Positions 1 to 9,232 are shown, numbered from the stretch's first letter. The stretch is DNA of 64,000 nucleotides from Bin5 sp963662575 (GCA_963662575.1 OY759723.1:558001-622000), one strand, 5' to 3'. Program-made: numbers and translations. The notes: generated by a model from the letters alone, not told the origin.

Positions 1-945
1 TCCGATCTGGAGGAGCAGGACGACGAGGTGGTTAGTCAGGCGATGCAGGCTAACTGTTGCGTACAGTCACGCTATGAGCACGAAGATGGTCGCGTCTGGG
101 TACGCACTGCAATTCCCCTGCGCGCGCCACGCGGCAGCTTTTATCTGATGCGCCGCCGCCTAGGCCGCCGGCTGCCTTGGTTGAAATCGATGCCGAAGGA
201 GGAGGAGCCCCAGGTGGACGGCGTATTGGTGCTCGTGCACAATGCTACGGAGACAGTGCTGCGCGAGCGCGAACTTAACGTCAAGTCGGCGATGATCCAG
301 GAAGTGCATCACCGGGTCAAGAACAATTTACAGACCATTGCCGCCATTTTACGCATACAGGGCCGGCGGAGCGAGAGCGGGGAAGCAAAGAGGCAGTTGG
401 CCGACGCGGTCAACCGCATTCTGAGCATGTCGGTGATTCACGAATATCTGAGCCAGGATGAACACCGGCCGATCAACATCCGGGACTTGTGTCAGCGCAT
501 CCTGGGACAGGCCCAACAGGTTTCGGTAAACCCTGGGCAGCATGTAAAGATCGCAATGGAAGGGCCCAACATTCGACTGCCGGCCAGCCAGGCTACAGCC
601 TCTGCGCTCGTCGTCAACGAATTGCTGATGAACGCCATGGAACATGGACTGCGCGACCGACACAATGGCGAAATTCGGATCGCGCTGGAGGACTTGGGAG
701 ATGAAGTGCGGATAACCCTGCTAGACAATGGGTTGGGGCTACCCTCCGACTTTGACCCAGACCAAAGCCACAGTCTCGGACTACAGATCGTCCATACGCT
801 CGTCACAGATGACCTGAAGGGCGAATTGTTGTTTGAACGGGTGGCAGGCAACGATACTGGCGCTGCCGAAGGCGTGCACGGCGGTACCCGCGCCACAATT
901 ACTTTTCCAAAACGTTCGATCAACGTTAAGACTGTCGCGGCGTAA
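1..945 (+). CDS. pdtaS: PdtaS-type sensor histidine kinase (5' end outside window)
   Basis: The reading frame is open from base 1, so the upstream sensor part lies outside the window. Counting from the GTG at base 28, residues 60-90 look like the end of a PAS-type sensor, followed by a HisKA_2 dimerisation box (EVHHRVKNNLQT, His94/His95) and an HATPase domain with N box (NELLMNAMEHG), G1 (LLDNGLGLP) and G2 (SLGLQIVHTLV). HisKA_2 kinases of this type phosphorylate ANTAR response regulators, as PdtaS does PdtaR in mycobacteria, and exactly such a regulator lies 155 bp downstream. It is probably cytosolic, since no membrane segment is visible in the part present. The family call is firm; the ortholog name is inferred from the pairing. 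Confidence 0.85.
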   Translation, partial: SDLEEQDDEVVSQAMQANCCVQSRYEHEDGRVWVRTAIPLRAPRGSFYLMRRRLGRRLPWLKSMPKEEEPQVDGVLVLVHNATETVLRERELNVKSAMIQEVHHRVKNNLQTIAAILRIQGRRSESGEAKRQLADAVNRILSMSVIHEYLSQDEHRPINIRDLCQRILGQAQQVSVNPGQHVKIAMEGPNIRLPASQATASALVVNELLMNAMEHGLRDRHNGEIRIALEDLGDEVRITLLDNGLGLPSDFDPDQSHSLGLQIVHTLVTDDLKGELLFERVAGNDTGAAEGVHGGTRATITFPKRSINVKTVAA

Positions 946-1100
946 CGGCAGTGGAGGGTGATAGGCTATCGGCGGCCAGAAAGCCGCCAACTGGTGACAA
1001 AGAACCACTGGGCACTAGCATCTTCTCTTGGCTTCGACGCCGGATTCAGAGCATTTAGCGACAGGGGAAAGGGTCAATTTAAAGAGGAAAGGGTCAGACT

Positions 1101-1682
1101 GTGGAGCGAACGCGCATAATTATTGCCGATGATGAATCCCTTATTCGCATGGACTTGCGGGAGATGCTCACCAACCTGGGCTACCTGGTGATGGGTGAAG
1201 CGGGTGACGGCCAAAGCGCAATCAACCTCACGTGGGAACTTCGTCCAGACATTGTGATCATGGACATCAAAATGCCCGACATGGATGGCATTGAGGCTGC
1301 CCGAATCCTGACACAGGAGCGTCTTGCCCCGGTGCTGCTGTTAAGCGCGTACAGCCAACAGGAATTGGTGCAGCGCGCCCAGGAGGCCGGCGTAGCCAGT
1401 TATCTGGTCAAACCGTTCCGCGAAAGCGATCTGACCCCCGCGATCGGGGTGGCCCTGGCGCGCTTCAACGAGTTTCGAGCGCTGGAAAAGGAGATCGACG
1501 ACCTGAAGGAGACGCTGGAAACTCGCAAAGCGGTTGAGCGCGCCAAAGGCATTTTGATGCAAATGCAAAACATGAACGAAGCCGAAGCCTTCCGGCGCAT
1601 TCAGAAAATGAGTATGAACAACCGCAAGCCAATGAAGGCTGTGGCTGAAGCGATCATACTGGCCCATCAGGCCGGCGAATAG
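1101..1682 (+). CDS. pdtaR: ANTAR-domain response regulator (PdtaR-like)
   Basis: A 193-residue protein with an N-terminal receiver domain (acidic pocket Asp10/Asp11, phosphoacceptor Asp55 in IVIMDIKMPD, conserved Lys in SYLVKPF) and a C-terminal ANTAR RNA-binding domain from about residue 125 (RKAVERAKGILMQ and AFRRIQKMSMNNR). ANTAR regulators bind paired hexaloop hairpins in nascent RNA and prevent termination when phosphorylated. The start is a GTG preceded by AGGAAAGGG. The 35 bases before it contain a near-duplicate GGAAAGGGTCA. It lies just after its likely cognate kinase. No ANTAR target hairpin pair was identified nearby, so its targets are probably elsewhere. Confidence 0.93.
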   Translation: MERTRIIIADDESLIRMDLREMLTNLGYLVMGEAGDGQSAINLTWELRPDIVIMDIKMPDMDGIEAARILTQERLAPVLLLSAYSQQELVQRAQEAGVASYLVKPFRESDLTPAIGVALARFNEFRALEKEIDDLKETLETRKAVERAKGILMQMQNMNEAEAFRRIQKMSMNNRKPMKAVAEAIILAHQAGE

Positions 1683-1740
1683 CCAGACATTTTTGCCAGA
1701 ATTGTTCTCTGGTTTACCGGTCACGAGCCACTGCCGTATT

Positions 1741-2511
1741 ATGAAATCTTCAAAAGACGGGCCGCTTGAAGCGCGACTCTCAATCATCATGCCGGTCTAC
1801 AATGAAATCGGCACGCTGGAGGAGATCATTCGGCGCGTGCGCGCGGTGGACCTTACAGTTGACTCCGATGGCGCCACTGATCTAATCGGCAGCCCCGCCC
1901 ACCTGGAAAAGGAAATCATAGTTGTAGATGATGGCTCCACCGACGGCACGCGGGAGATTTTGGCCCGTTTGCAGGCGGAAGAGCCGGAAGATCTGCGTAT
2001 CATTTATCATGAACGCAATGGTGGGAAGGGCGCAGCCCTGCGCACAGGTTTTGAAGCGGCGACCGGGGCGATCTTCGTCGTGCAGGACGCCGACCTGGAA
2101 TACAATCCCGGAGACTATACCAGGCTTCTCGTCCCCATATTGGAGGGGCGCACCGATGTCGTTTATGGAAGCCGCTTTCTCGGTGGGCCGCGGGCGGCGA
2201 TGAGCCTCACGCATACTATCGGCAATAAGGGCGTTACCTGGTTCACAAATGTGCTCTACGGTACGGTGTTGACCGATATGGAGACCTGCTATAAGTGTTT
2301 TCGGCGGGATGTAATCGAAGGGATGACCCTCCACAGCCAAAGATTCGAAATCGAAGCCGAACTGACGGCCAAGATCCTCAAGCGCAACTACTCCATCTTC
2401 GAGACGCCCATCAGCTATAACGGGCGCCAATTTCATGAAGGCAAGAAACTCACGTGGCGAGACGGATTCACGGCAATTGCCACGCTCCTCAAGTATCGCT
2501 TTCGTGACTGA
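1741..2511 (+). CDS. Family 2 glycosyltransferase, dolichyl-phosphate mannose synthase-like
   Basis: GT-A fold glycosyltransferase of about 256 residues. Visible motifs are the N-terminal SIIMPVYNE strand, the nucleotide-binding VVDDGSTDGT, the acceptor-side GKGAALRTGF, the metal-binding VVQDADLEY, and the C-terminal TDMETCYKCFRRDV block typical of polyprenyl-phosphate sugar synthases that lack membrane helices. It probably transfers a sugar from a nucleotide donor to a polyprenyl phosphate at the inner face of the membrane. The ATG at 1741 is preferred; an in-frame TTG at 1693 would add 16 residues not typical of the family, and neither has a good ribosome-binding site. The next gene, a YfhO-type membrane protein, is a plausible partner in extracytoplasmic glycosylation. 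Confidence 0.9.
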   Translation: MKSSKDGPLEARLSIIMPVYNEIGTLEEIIRRVRAVDLTVDSDGATDLIGSPAHLEKEIIVVDDGSTDGTREILARLQAEEPEDLRIIYHERNGGKGAALRTGFEAATGAIFVVQDADLEYNPGDYTRLLVPILEGRTDVVYGSRFLGGPRAAMSLTHTIGNKGVTWFTNVLYGTVLTDMETCYKCFRRDVIEGMTLHSQRFEIEAELTAKILKRNYSIFETPISYNGRQFHEGKKLTWRDGFTAIATLLKYRFRD

Positions 2512-2525
2512 ACTCCGGGGGCTGC

Positions 2526-5486
2526 TTGAGCGCGGTGTTACCAGGCAATAGCCGCTGCTTTACGATGCGCCGCTTCATACCGCAGCTGTCGGCCGCAACA
2601 GTCCTGGCCATCTTCGTTCTGTTGCTCTTTTACCGCCTTCTGTTTACGGATCGAGTGCTGGCCAGCGGCGACATCCTCCACTACTTCTATCCCTACCGCG
2701 ACTTTGCAGCCGCTTCCCTGCGGGCTGGACGCGTTCCCCTCTGGAACCCCTACATCTTTATGGGCGCGCCTTTCCTTGCCAATCCGCAAGCCGCGACGCT
2801 GTATCCCCTGCACTGGCCGCTGAGCTGGCTGCCTGTGACACGGCAGATTTACTGGAGCGGCGCCATCCATGCCTGGATCCTGGCGATGGGCGGCTACGCG
2901 CTGATGCGGCGCTGGGGAGCGGGGTGGTTGGCGGCAGTCAGCACTGGGCTGGTGTTGGCGGGGAGCGGTTTCTACGGTGGATTGCTGGGGCATATCAATC
3001 AGATGAACGGAGCCGCCTGGCTGCCGTGGCTCCTGTGGGCGTTAGAAGGGCGGTGGTCATGCGAGGAAAGAGCAGGGAGGCGTGAGGAACGGGTAGAGGC
3101 ATCTCGCTTCTCACTCCTCGCATCGCACTCATGGAAGTACGCGGCGCTGGTCCTGCCTTTCTCTTTGTTCGCGGCGCTGACGCTGCTGGCCGGTCACACA
3201 CAGACGACCTATATTAATCTTTTCGGTGTGGGCGCATGGCTGCTGGCGACGAGCCTACGGGCTTATTCGTACGGTTTTCGCCTGCTCGCCGGCTCGTTCC
3301 TCATTTATGGCCTGGGCGTTGTGCTGGGCGTCCTGCTGGCTGCCGCCCAACTGTTGCCTACGCTGGAGCTCAGCCAACTGGGGTTGCGGAGCGGCGGCCT
3401 CAGCTACATGGATGTGACCAGCTTCAGTCTTAAGCCGCTGCTGCTCCACTGGACGCTGTTGCCCTCTTACGGGCTGCGCGATCTGAGCGTTGTCTTTGCC
3501 ACGCTCGGCTACACTGAATTTGTCGCTTATATTGGCGTGCCAGGGCTGCTGCTAGCCCTGATAGCAGTGGTCAGCAGCCAGTGGCCAGCAGATGGAAACC
3601 GGCCATGGAACATAGGTCACTGGCCTCCTGCCACTCTGTGCGGCCTTTTCTTCGCAGGTCTGGGTTTGTTTCTGGCTCTAGGGCGCTGGAACCCATTTTC
3701 TTTTCTCTTCTATCATCTGATCCCCGGCTTCGATCTGTTCCGCACGCCGGCCCGCTGGATGATGCTCTATACGCTCGGTATGGCTGTGCTGGCAGGTGGC
3801 GGGACGGAGTGGATTAAGGGTAGGTGGTTGAAGGCGACCAATGGTGAAAAATCTGTCAGGCGCCTGTTGTCGCACACTGCCGGCGTTCTGCTTCTTGCGC
3901 TGCTGGCGCTCGATCTGCTGGCGGCAGCGCGCGCGCTGCCGCATACACAGCCGACCGCGCCCCAGGCCGTCTACGATGTGCGGACCGCGTCTGCGCATCT
4001 GCTGACGGAGCCGGAGCGAACGCTCCATCCGGCTGCCGCGGGGCGGTTGCTGAGCATCAGCGAGATCACTTTTGACCCGGGGGACATGCCGGACTGGCGG
4101 CACATTCTGCGCGGCGGGACGCGCCCACAGCTCAGCGAGGCTGCCTTCAATGAATTCATCATCGCGCTCAAATCGCAGGAGATCCTGGCGCCAAACCTCT
4201 CCCTACTGTGGCGTATACCAACGGTTGACGGATTTGACGGCGGCGTGCTTCCTCTGCAACGCTACAATGCCTTTCTGTCGCTGCTGATTCCGCCGGATGA
4301 ACTGGTGCCGGACGGCCGTGTACGCGAGCAGTTACAGACAGTTCCCCCCGCCCAAATCCTCAACATGATGGACGTCCGCTTTGTGATCACCGACAAAGTC
4401 CGGGATGTATGGTTCGACGATATTTACTACGACCGCCAGATTGGCGCAGCATTGGTTGCGAATGGCTTGGATAGCGCGGCTGGAGAGGGAGTCGGCGACG
4501 GGCGGTGGTTGACGGTTGACGTGCCACACGGTTTCGAGGCCACGGCAGTGGCTGTGGTCGGCTTCGTGACTGCGGACGTGGACGTTCCCCAAGCGGAAGC
4601 CCCCAATCTGCCATTGGCCGATGTTTTTGCGTTGATCGATGGCGAACGCCTCACCATCGGCCGCTTGCTGACAGGCAACCAGGCAGGCGCTTTCCGAGTG
4701 GCCGGCAGCCCGTTTCCGGCGGTCGTTGACGCTGATGCTCCCGCGGCCTACCGCGATGGGGAAACCGGACAGCAGGAGTATCTGGCCCACTTTACTCTGG
4801 CGGAAGCCGCCCGACTGGATGCGCTGGAGATTGCATTGGCAGTGGAGGCAGCCTCCGTAGGACTGGCGGTACAGGCGGTGACGCTCATCGACGAGCGCAC
4901 TAAGACGTTTGTGCCGTTGCTTCCCAGCGACCGCGGCCGCTTTCAGCGAGTACACAGCGGAGACGTTAAGATTTATGAACGGCTCAGCGGCAGTGGGCGG
5001 GCACAACTGGTGGGGGTGGTGGAGCCGGCGTCATCGCTGGACGAGGCGGTAACACTGCTGCATGTCGTCGATGCGATAGGCGGTTCTCAGGTTTCTGCGG
5101 TCGTCGAGGCCAGCACGGAGACAGTGGCTGCCTGGGGACTTGCGGGCCAAGTCGACGCGCCCGCCGGCAGCCAGGAGGCGTCGATCATCTCCTACACGCC
5201 CGAGCAGGTCGTCATCCGTGCCCGCTCCGAACAGCCGAGTTTTCTCATATTAAAGGATTCCTACTATCCCGGTTGGCACGCCGCGGTCAACGGCGAGCCG
5301 GTGGAGATTGTAGCGACCAATGTGTTGTTTCGCGGCGTACCGGTGCCGGCCGGCGAAAGCGAGGTCGAATTTCGGTACAGGCCGCAGTCCTGGCAGACGG
5401 GTCTGCGCTTCAGCCTGGCGGGCGGCCTCCTCTGGTTGCTGCTGGCCTTGTGGACGGTTCGTTGCGCGAGCACAAGGAAACGTTGA
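2526..5486 (+). CDS. YfhO-family large membrane protein
   Basis: A 986-residue protein: about a dozen membrane segments in the first 480 residues, a large presumed extracytoplasmic region (490-950) and one last membrane helix (about 960-980). The early block GDILHYFYPYRDF and PLWNPYIFMGAPFLANPQ is characteristic of YfhO-type proteins, related to GT-C polyprenyl-sugar transferases. YfhO in Bacillus is needed to glycosylate lipoteichoic acid. With the adjacent GT2 enzyme, it probably moves a sugar from a polyprenyl carrier onto a cell-surface polymer. The TTG at 2526 has a GGGGGCT sequence upstream; an ATG at 2565 is an alternative. Residues about 175-205 are Glu/Arg/Ser-rich and look like an inserted repeat (see findings). 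Confidence 0.85.
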   Translation: MSAVLPGNSRCFTMRRFIPQLSAATVLAIFVLLLFYRLLFTDRVLASGDILHYFYPYRDFAAASLRAGRVPLWNPYIFMGAPFLANPQAATLYPLHWPLSWLPVTRQIYWSGAIHAWILAMGGYALMRRWGAGWLAAVSTGLVLAGSGFYGGLLGHINQMNGAAWLPWLLWALEGRWSCEERAGRREERVEASRFSLLASHSWKYAALVLPFSLFAALTLLAGHTQTTYINLFGVGAWLLATSLRAYSYGFRLLAGSFLIYGLGVVLGVLLAAAQLLPTLELSQLGLRSGGLSYMDVTSFSLKPLLLHWTLLPSYGLRDLSVVFATLGYTEFVAYIGVPGLLLALIAVVSSQWPADGNRPWNIGHWPPATLCGLFFAGLGLFLALGRWNPFSFLFYHLIPGFDLFRTPARWMMLYTLGMAVLAGGGTEWIKGRWLKATNGEKSVRRLLSHTAGVLLLALLALDLLAAARALPHTQPTAPQAVYDVRTASAHLLTEPERTLHPAAAGRLLSISEITFDPGDMPDWRHILRGGTRPQLSEAAFNEFIIALKSQEILAPNLSLLWRIPTVDGFDGGVLPLQRYNAFLSLLIPPDELVPDGRVREQLQTVPPAQILNMMDVRFVITDKVRDVWFDDIYYDRQIGAALVANGLDSAAGEGVGDGRWLTVDVPHGFEATAVAVVGFVTADVDVPQAEAPNLPLADVFALIDGERLTIGRLLTGNQAGAFRVAGSPFPAVVDADAPAAYRDGETGQQEYLAHFTLAEAARLDALEIALAVEAASVGLAVQAVTLIDERTKTFVPLLPSDRGRFQRVHSGDVKIYERLSGSGRAQLVGVVEPASSLDEAVTLLHVVDAIGGSQVSAVVEASTETVAAWGLAGQVDAPAGSQEASIISYTPEQVVIRARSEQPSFLILKDSYYPGWHAAVNGEPVEIVATNVLFRGVPVPAGESEVEFRYRPQSWQTGLRFSLAGGLLWLLLALWTVRCASTRKR

Positions 5487-5647
5487 TACCTTTGCTTCGC
5501 GGCGCGATACGCTCTGATGTATAATCGAAGCATGGGAAAACCTTGCAGCGCCGGGAATCGCCAGAAGGTTTCCAGCAACCCGTTCTTTGTTGATGGGCAA
5601 GCGGATAGGCGGAAGCCGGAGGATGCCATTCAGGTCCGAAACCAGAA

Positions 5648-6214
5648 GTGATAAACGCATTCAATCGCATTGTCGTCGTTGTGCTGTGGCTGCTTCTGCT
5701 GGCTGGAATAGGCTATACGACGATCTTTCCAGATAGTACCATGACCGCCCTCCTGGGCAGCCTGTCGCTGACCCAGGAGTTCCTGCGCGTACAGCAGCAG
5801 GCGAACAGCATGAATTTCCTGATCGGCCAGGTGGCGGTGGGCATTGTTGCGGTGCTCATTTTCGGCAGCCTGCTGTGGTTGGAGCTATGGCCTCACCGGC
5901 CGCGCGGTGTGCGGATGAAAACAGTGAAGGGCAGCTCGGTGGAGTTGGACACGGAAAGCATCGCCCGCCGTCTGACCTGGCACCTTGATCAGCTTGCCGA
6001 TGTAATTACGGTATTTCCGGACGTGAAATCCCGCGGCAATGCGGTTGATATCCAATTGGAGGTCGAGACCGCGCCCGATATCGATGTGCCGATGAAGACC
6101 GACGAGGTAGTGGAGTCGACACGGGACATCATCGAAGAGGATATGGGGCTGCGGCTTGGCAAGTTGGACGTGCGTATGCGCCATCTGCCCTTTGAGGATG
6201 AGTGGGAAGCGTGA
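5648..6214 (+). CDS. AmaP/Asp23-like membrane protein
   Basis: A 188-residue protein with two membrane helices (about 8-28 and 58-80) followed by a soluble domain of the Asp23/alkaline shock type (VELDTESIARRLTWHLDQ, VDIQLEVETAPDIDVP, RDIIEEDMGLRLGKLDVRM). This is the layout of AmaP, the membrane anchor for Asp23 in Gram-positive bacteria, where it is linked to cell-envelope stress. The GTG start at 5648 is preceded only by a weak AGAAG. The gene overlaps the start of scpB, so the two are probably co-translated. Function here is inferred from the fold only. Confidence 0.75.
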   Translation: MINAFNRIVVVVLWLLLLAGIGYTTIFPDSTMTALLGSLSLTQEFLRVQQQANSMNFLIGQVAVGIVAVLIFGSLLWLELWPHRPRGVRMKTVKGSSVELDTESIARRLTWHLDQLADVITVFPDVKSRGNAVDIQLEVETAPDIDVPMKTDEVVESTRDIIEEDMGLRLGKLDVRMRHLPFEDEWEA

Positions 6215-6747
6215 AGTTGAGCGCCATTCTGGAGAGCCTGCTGTTCGTGGCGGGTGACCCGGTAACGCCAGCGCAGCTTGCCCAGGCATCAGGCTGCCCT
6301 GAAGTAGAGGTGACCAAGGCGCTGGCCGCCTTGCAGCAGGAGTATGAGGAGGAGAATCGCGGGCTGCGCCTGCAGCGTCGCGACGGTCGCGTCCTGCTTG
6401 TCACCAATCCCTCGGCCTCCCAGATGGTGGAAGATTTCCTCAATCTGGATATGAGAGTGCAGTTCAGCGCGCCGGCCCTTGAGACATTGGCAATCATTGC
6501 CTATCTTCATCCGGTGACGCGGGCGCAGGTGGAAGCGGTGCGAGGCGTGGACTGTTCGGGCGTGCTGAGGAAGCTGCTGCAACAGGGCTTGGTGGAGGAG
6601 TTTGACCGCCTGGAAGCGCCCGGCCGCCCAATCCGATACGCGGTGACCGACCAGTTCATGCAGCATTTCGGGCTGACCAGCCTGGAGGAATTACCCCCCC
6701 TGGAGACAGATGCGGAGGCGGCCACTGCGGAGCTGGCGCAGGGGTAG
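6211..6747 (+). CDS. scpB: Segregation and condensation protein ScpB
   Basis: ScpB is the winged-helix subunit that, as a dimer, joins ScpA and SMC in the bacterial condensin complex for chromosome segregation. The 178-residue product shows both winged-helix domains: LSAILESLLFVAGDPVTPAQLA at the start, and FSAPALETLAIIAYLHPVTR followed by RGVDCSGVLRKLLQQGLV. The GTG at 6211 gives a GTGA overlap with the stop of the preceding gene; a GTG at 6202 is also in frame. ScpA is not in the window, although the two are often adjacent. The C-terminal tail is acidic and alanine-rich, which is usual. Confidence 0.95.
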   Translation: MKLSAILESLLFVAGDPVTPAQLAQASGCPEVEVTKALAALQQEYEEENRGLRLQRRDGRVLLVTNPSASQMVEDFLNLDMRVQFSAPALETLAIIAYLHPVTRAQVEAVRGVDCSGVLRKLLQQGLVEEFDRLEAPGRPIRYAVTDQFMQHFGLTSLEELPPLETDAEAATAELAQG

Positions 6748-6826
6748 ATCCGGTTGCCGTAAACTAGTTGAAAGAACTTAACCCGGTCCAGACCGCACTG
6801 TTGCAGCAGTTTCAGACGGCATTTGC

Positions 6827-7279
6827 TTACGGTATCCCTCCCTCGTTTCCCGCCAGTCGTTGTGCAATCCAGTCCGGCAGGCGCGTCATGCGACCTTGGG
6901 TGTCGACGCAGATGTGCCGCGTATGCCCGTCGGCGTAGATGACGCCCGTCTCCCCGTTGCGGATTTCGTAAACGAACTCGACCTGACGGCTGCGCAACGA
7001 CCCCAACCGCGTGAACACCTGCACGGGATCGCCAAAACGGATGGCGCTGCGATAGCGGCATTGCAGGTCGGTAACGGCGAAGTTGTAGCCGGCGCCGGCA
7101 ATCTCGGTGTAGGGCATCCCCGCGGCCGCCATCAGGGCGACGCGCCCGGCCTCGAACCAGACGACATATTCGCTGTGGTGAACGACGCCCATCTGATCCG
7201 TCTCGGCAAAGCGGACGGTTATGTCGAGAGGGACGGCGACGTATTCGACATCGCAACGGGAGAGATTGGTCGAGGTCAC
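6827..7279 (-). CDS. Acyl-CoA thioesterase, 4-hydroxybenzoyl-CoA thioesterase/YbgC type
   Basis: A 150-residue single hotdog-fold protein. The signature RFAETDQMGVVHHSEYVVWFEAGR includes the conserved Asp28 seen as catalytic in the YbgC/FcbC family. It should hydrolyse a short-chain or aromatic acyl-CoA in the cytosol; the substrate cannot be read from the sequence. Its ATG overlaps the stop of the upstream nucleotidyltransferase gene (ATGA), showing translational coupling, though no metabolic link between them is evident. Confidence 0.9.
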   Translation of the reverse strand: MTSTNLSRCDVEYVAVPLDITVRFAETDQMGVVHHSEYVVWFEAGRVALMAAAGMPYTEIAGAGYNFAVTDLQCRYRSAIRFGDPVQVFTRLGSLRSRQVEFVYEIRNGETGVIYADGHTRHICVDTQGRMTRLPDWIAQRLAGNEGGIP

Positions 7280-7746
7280 GTGGCAATCCCGAGCAGCAGG
7301 CGCGCCGACTCCTCCTGCAGGAACGCAAGATCGGCCACTTGCCCCATGAAGTAGAGATCGAAGTTGTCGGCCGCGTATTCGTCCTCGGCGTAGAGACGCT
7401 CGCCGTGAATGATTTCGGCGGCCAAGGAGGGGTTGGCGCTGTCCAGGTTGACGAGACTAACGCGCTGCACTCCCAGAAAATCTTCCAAATCGTACGTCAA
7501 CGCCACCTCCGCGTTCAAATCCAACGTGGCGTCCTGCTTTGGTTGCAGCCAAGATTCGGCGGAGGGAGTCGACGGCAAGCGCACAGTTTTCACGCCTATA
7601 TCCACATCCGAGGGGCCGGGGTAGAGGACAGTCTCCGGATCGTCCAGCCATGCCAGCACCTCCTTGGCGCGGCTGCCGAAACTATAGAGGATAGCGACGC
7701 TGTGCTCACGGCAGATTGCCTCAAGCGCGGCGCGTCGTCGATTCAT
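7276..7746 (-). CDS. MNT-type nucleotidyltransferase-domain protein
   Basis: A 156-residue protein with the minimal nucleotidyltransferase motif: FGSRAKE (Gly24-Ser25) and the metal-binding SDVDIG (Asp47, Asp49). Such proteins are common as one half of MNT/HEPN toxin-antitoxin pairs, where they adenylylate the HEPN toxin, and also occur alone. No HEPN partner (R-x4-6-H) is visible beside it; the neighbour it overlaps is a thioesterase. The fold is clear, the role is not. A third catalytic acidic residue is probably in the LDLNAEVALTYDLEDF segment. Confidence 0.8.
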   Translation of the reverse strand: MNRRRAALEAICREHSVAILYSFGSRAKEVLAWLDDPETVLYPGPSDVDIGVKTVRLPSTPSAESWLQPKQDATLDLNAEVALTYDLEDFLGVQRVSLVNLDSANPSLAAEIIHGERLYAEDEYAADNFDLYFMGQVADLAFLQEESARLLLGIAT

Positions 7747-7801
7747 GGCAATCCCCGGCGGCTAATGCTGTCCCTGTCCACTATTTCAGAACCACATTCC
7801 A

Positions 7802-9232
7802 CTACATATGAATCGCCGAGCCCTCTACGCCGTGGGCCGCTTCCATCACTACTTCGGCCAAGGTCGGATGGGCGTGCACGTTGTGGGCGATCTCGGCGGG
7901 TGTAAGTTCCATCATTTGCGCCAGGGACAGCTCCGGCAGCAGTTCGGTTGCATTGGGGCCGACGATGTGAGCGCCGAGGATCTCGCCGTATCTCTGATCG
8001 GCGACGATCTTGACAAAGCCGCTGCGCACGCCCTGCGCCTGGGCGGCGCCGTTGGGCATGAAAGGGAATTTGCCGACGTTGACTGGGTAGCCGGCCTGCT
8101 GCGCTTCGGCTTCGGTCATGCCCATACTGGCGACCTGGGGTACGCAGAATGTACAGCGGGGCATAAAGATGTAACGTTCGGCGGGAATTGGCATCGACTC
8201 CTGGCCGGCGACCCGCTCGGCGGCGACGATCGCCTGTGCGCTGGCCACATGCGCCAATGGCATTTTGCCGGTGCAGTCGCCGATCGCGTAGATGTTTTCG
8301 CGGCTGGTGCACAAGTACTCATCGATCTCGATAAACCCGTTTTGTTCAAGGGCTACGCCGGCGGCGTCGAGGCCGACGTCTTCGGTATTGGGTGAGATTC
8401 CAATCGCCAGCAACACTTTCTCGACTTCAATTGTCTGGGCGCTGCCGTCGTCTACGTTTTTGATCGATACCGAGACCGACCGTTCACCGACATCAAAACC
8501 TTCCGTGCGGCTCGAAGTCAGCACTTTGATTCCCCGTTTCTGGAAGGCGCGCACGACTTCCTGTGCCACATCGGCATCCTCCAAGGGCAGAGCTTGATCC
8601 AGCATTTCAACGATCGTCACCTGCGCGCCGTAGGTTGCGTAAATGTGGCTCAGCTCCATACCGATGGGTCCTGCGCCGACCACCAGCAGTGACGCGGGGA
8701 TCTCGGTCAGACGGATGGCGTGGCGATACTGAAGGATACGATCGCCATCGGCTTCGACGCCGGGCAGGTCGCGGGCGCGGGCGCCGGTTGCAACCACGAA
8801 GCTTTGCGCGGTCACGGTGCGCGGCTCGCCGTCCGGGTTGAGCGGACCGGCGCTGACCTGGACGGTGTGGGCGTCGGTGAAGCGGGCGTGTCCTTCGATG
8901 ACGTCGATGTTGTTCTTCCGCATCAGGAAGCCAACGCCCTTTGTCTGGCGGTTGACGATCTGCAGGGAGCGCCCGACTGCCGCGCCGTAGTCCACCTGCA
9001 GATTGTCAAAGGTGAGACCGAACTCCTGGGCGTGCTGCAGGGTGTCCAGCACTTCGGCGCTCTTGATGAGCGCCTTTTTGGGGATGCAGCCCCAGTTCAG
9101 GCAGACGCCGCCAAGATGTTCGCGTTCGATGAGGGCAGTTTTCAGATTCAACTGCGCGGCGCGAATCGCCGCCACATAACCGCCCGGCCCGGAGCCGACG
9201 ACGATCAGATCATAGTCATAGTTGCTTGCCAC
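7802..9232 (-). CDS. lpdA: Dihydrolipoyl dehydrogenase (E3)
   Basis: FAD- and NAD-dependent disulfide reductase that reoxidises the dihydrolipoyl arm of 2-oxoacid dehydrogenase complexes. Visible are the FAD-binding VVGSGPGGYVAA, the redox cysteines in GGVCLNWGCIPKK (Cys44/Cys49 from the chosen start), the NAD-binding VVGAGPIGMEL and the C-terminal active-site HAHPTLAEVVMEAAHG. The reading frame can be extended to 9274, but the GTG at 9232 has a strong GCGGAGGAA site 5-6 bases upstream and starts directly before the FAD motif, so it is chosen. The E2 gene lies 80 bases upstream on the same strand; no E1 gene is in the window. Confidence 0.95.
   Translation of the reverse strand: MASNYDYDLIVVGSGPGGYVAAIRAAQLNLKTALIEREHLGGVCLNWGCIPKKALIKSAEVLDTLQHAQEFGLTFDNLQVDYGAAVGRSLQIVNRQTKGVGFLMRKNNIDVIEGHARFTDAHTVQVSAGPLNPDGEPRTVTAQSFVVATGARARDLPGVEADGDRILQYRHAIRLTEIPASLLVVGAGPIGMELSHIYATYGAQVTIVEMLDQALPLEDADVAQEVVRAFQKRGIKVLTSSRTEGFDVGERSVSVSIKNVDDGSAQTIEVEKVLLAIGISPNTEDVGLDAAGVALEQNGFIEIDEYLCTSRENIYAIGDCTGKMPLAHVASAQAIVAAERVAGQESMPIPAERYIFMPRCTFCVPQVASMGMTEAEAQQAGYPVNVGKFPFMPNGAAQAQGVRSGFVKIVADQRYGEILGAHIVGPNATELLPELSLAQMMELTPAEIAHNVHAHPTLAEVVMEAAHGVEGSAIHM

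Noticed and set aside
5492..5525. TATAAT at 5520-5525 as promoter of the AmaP-like gene
   Set aside because: No -35 hexamer at proper spacing; the only TTG-type hexamer is 22 bases away.
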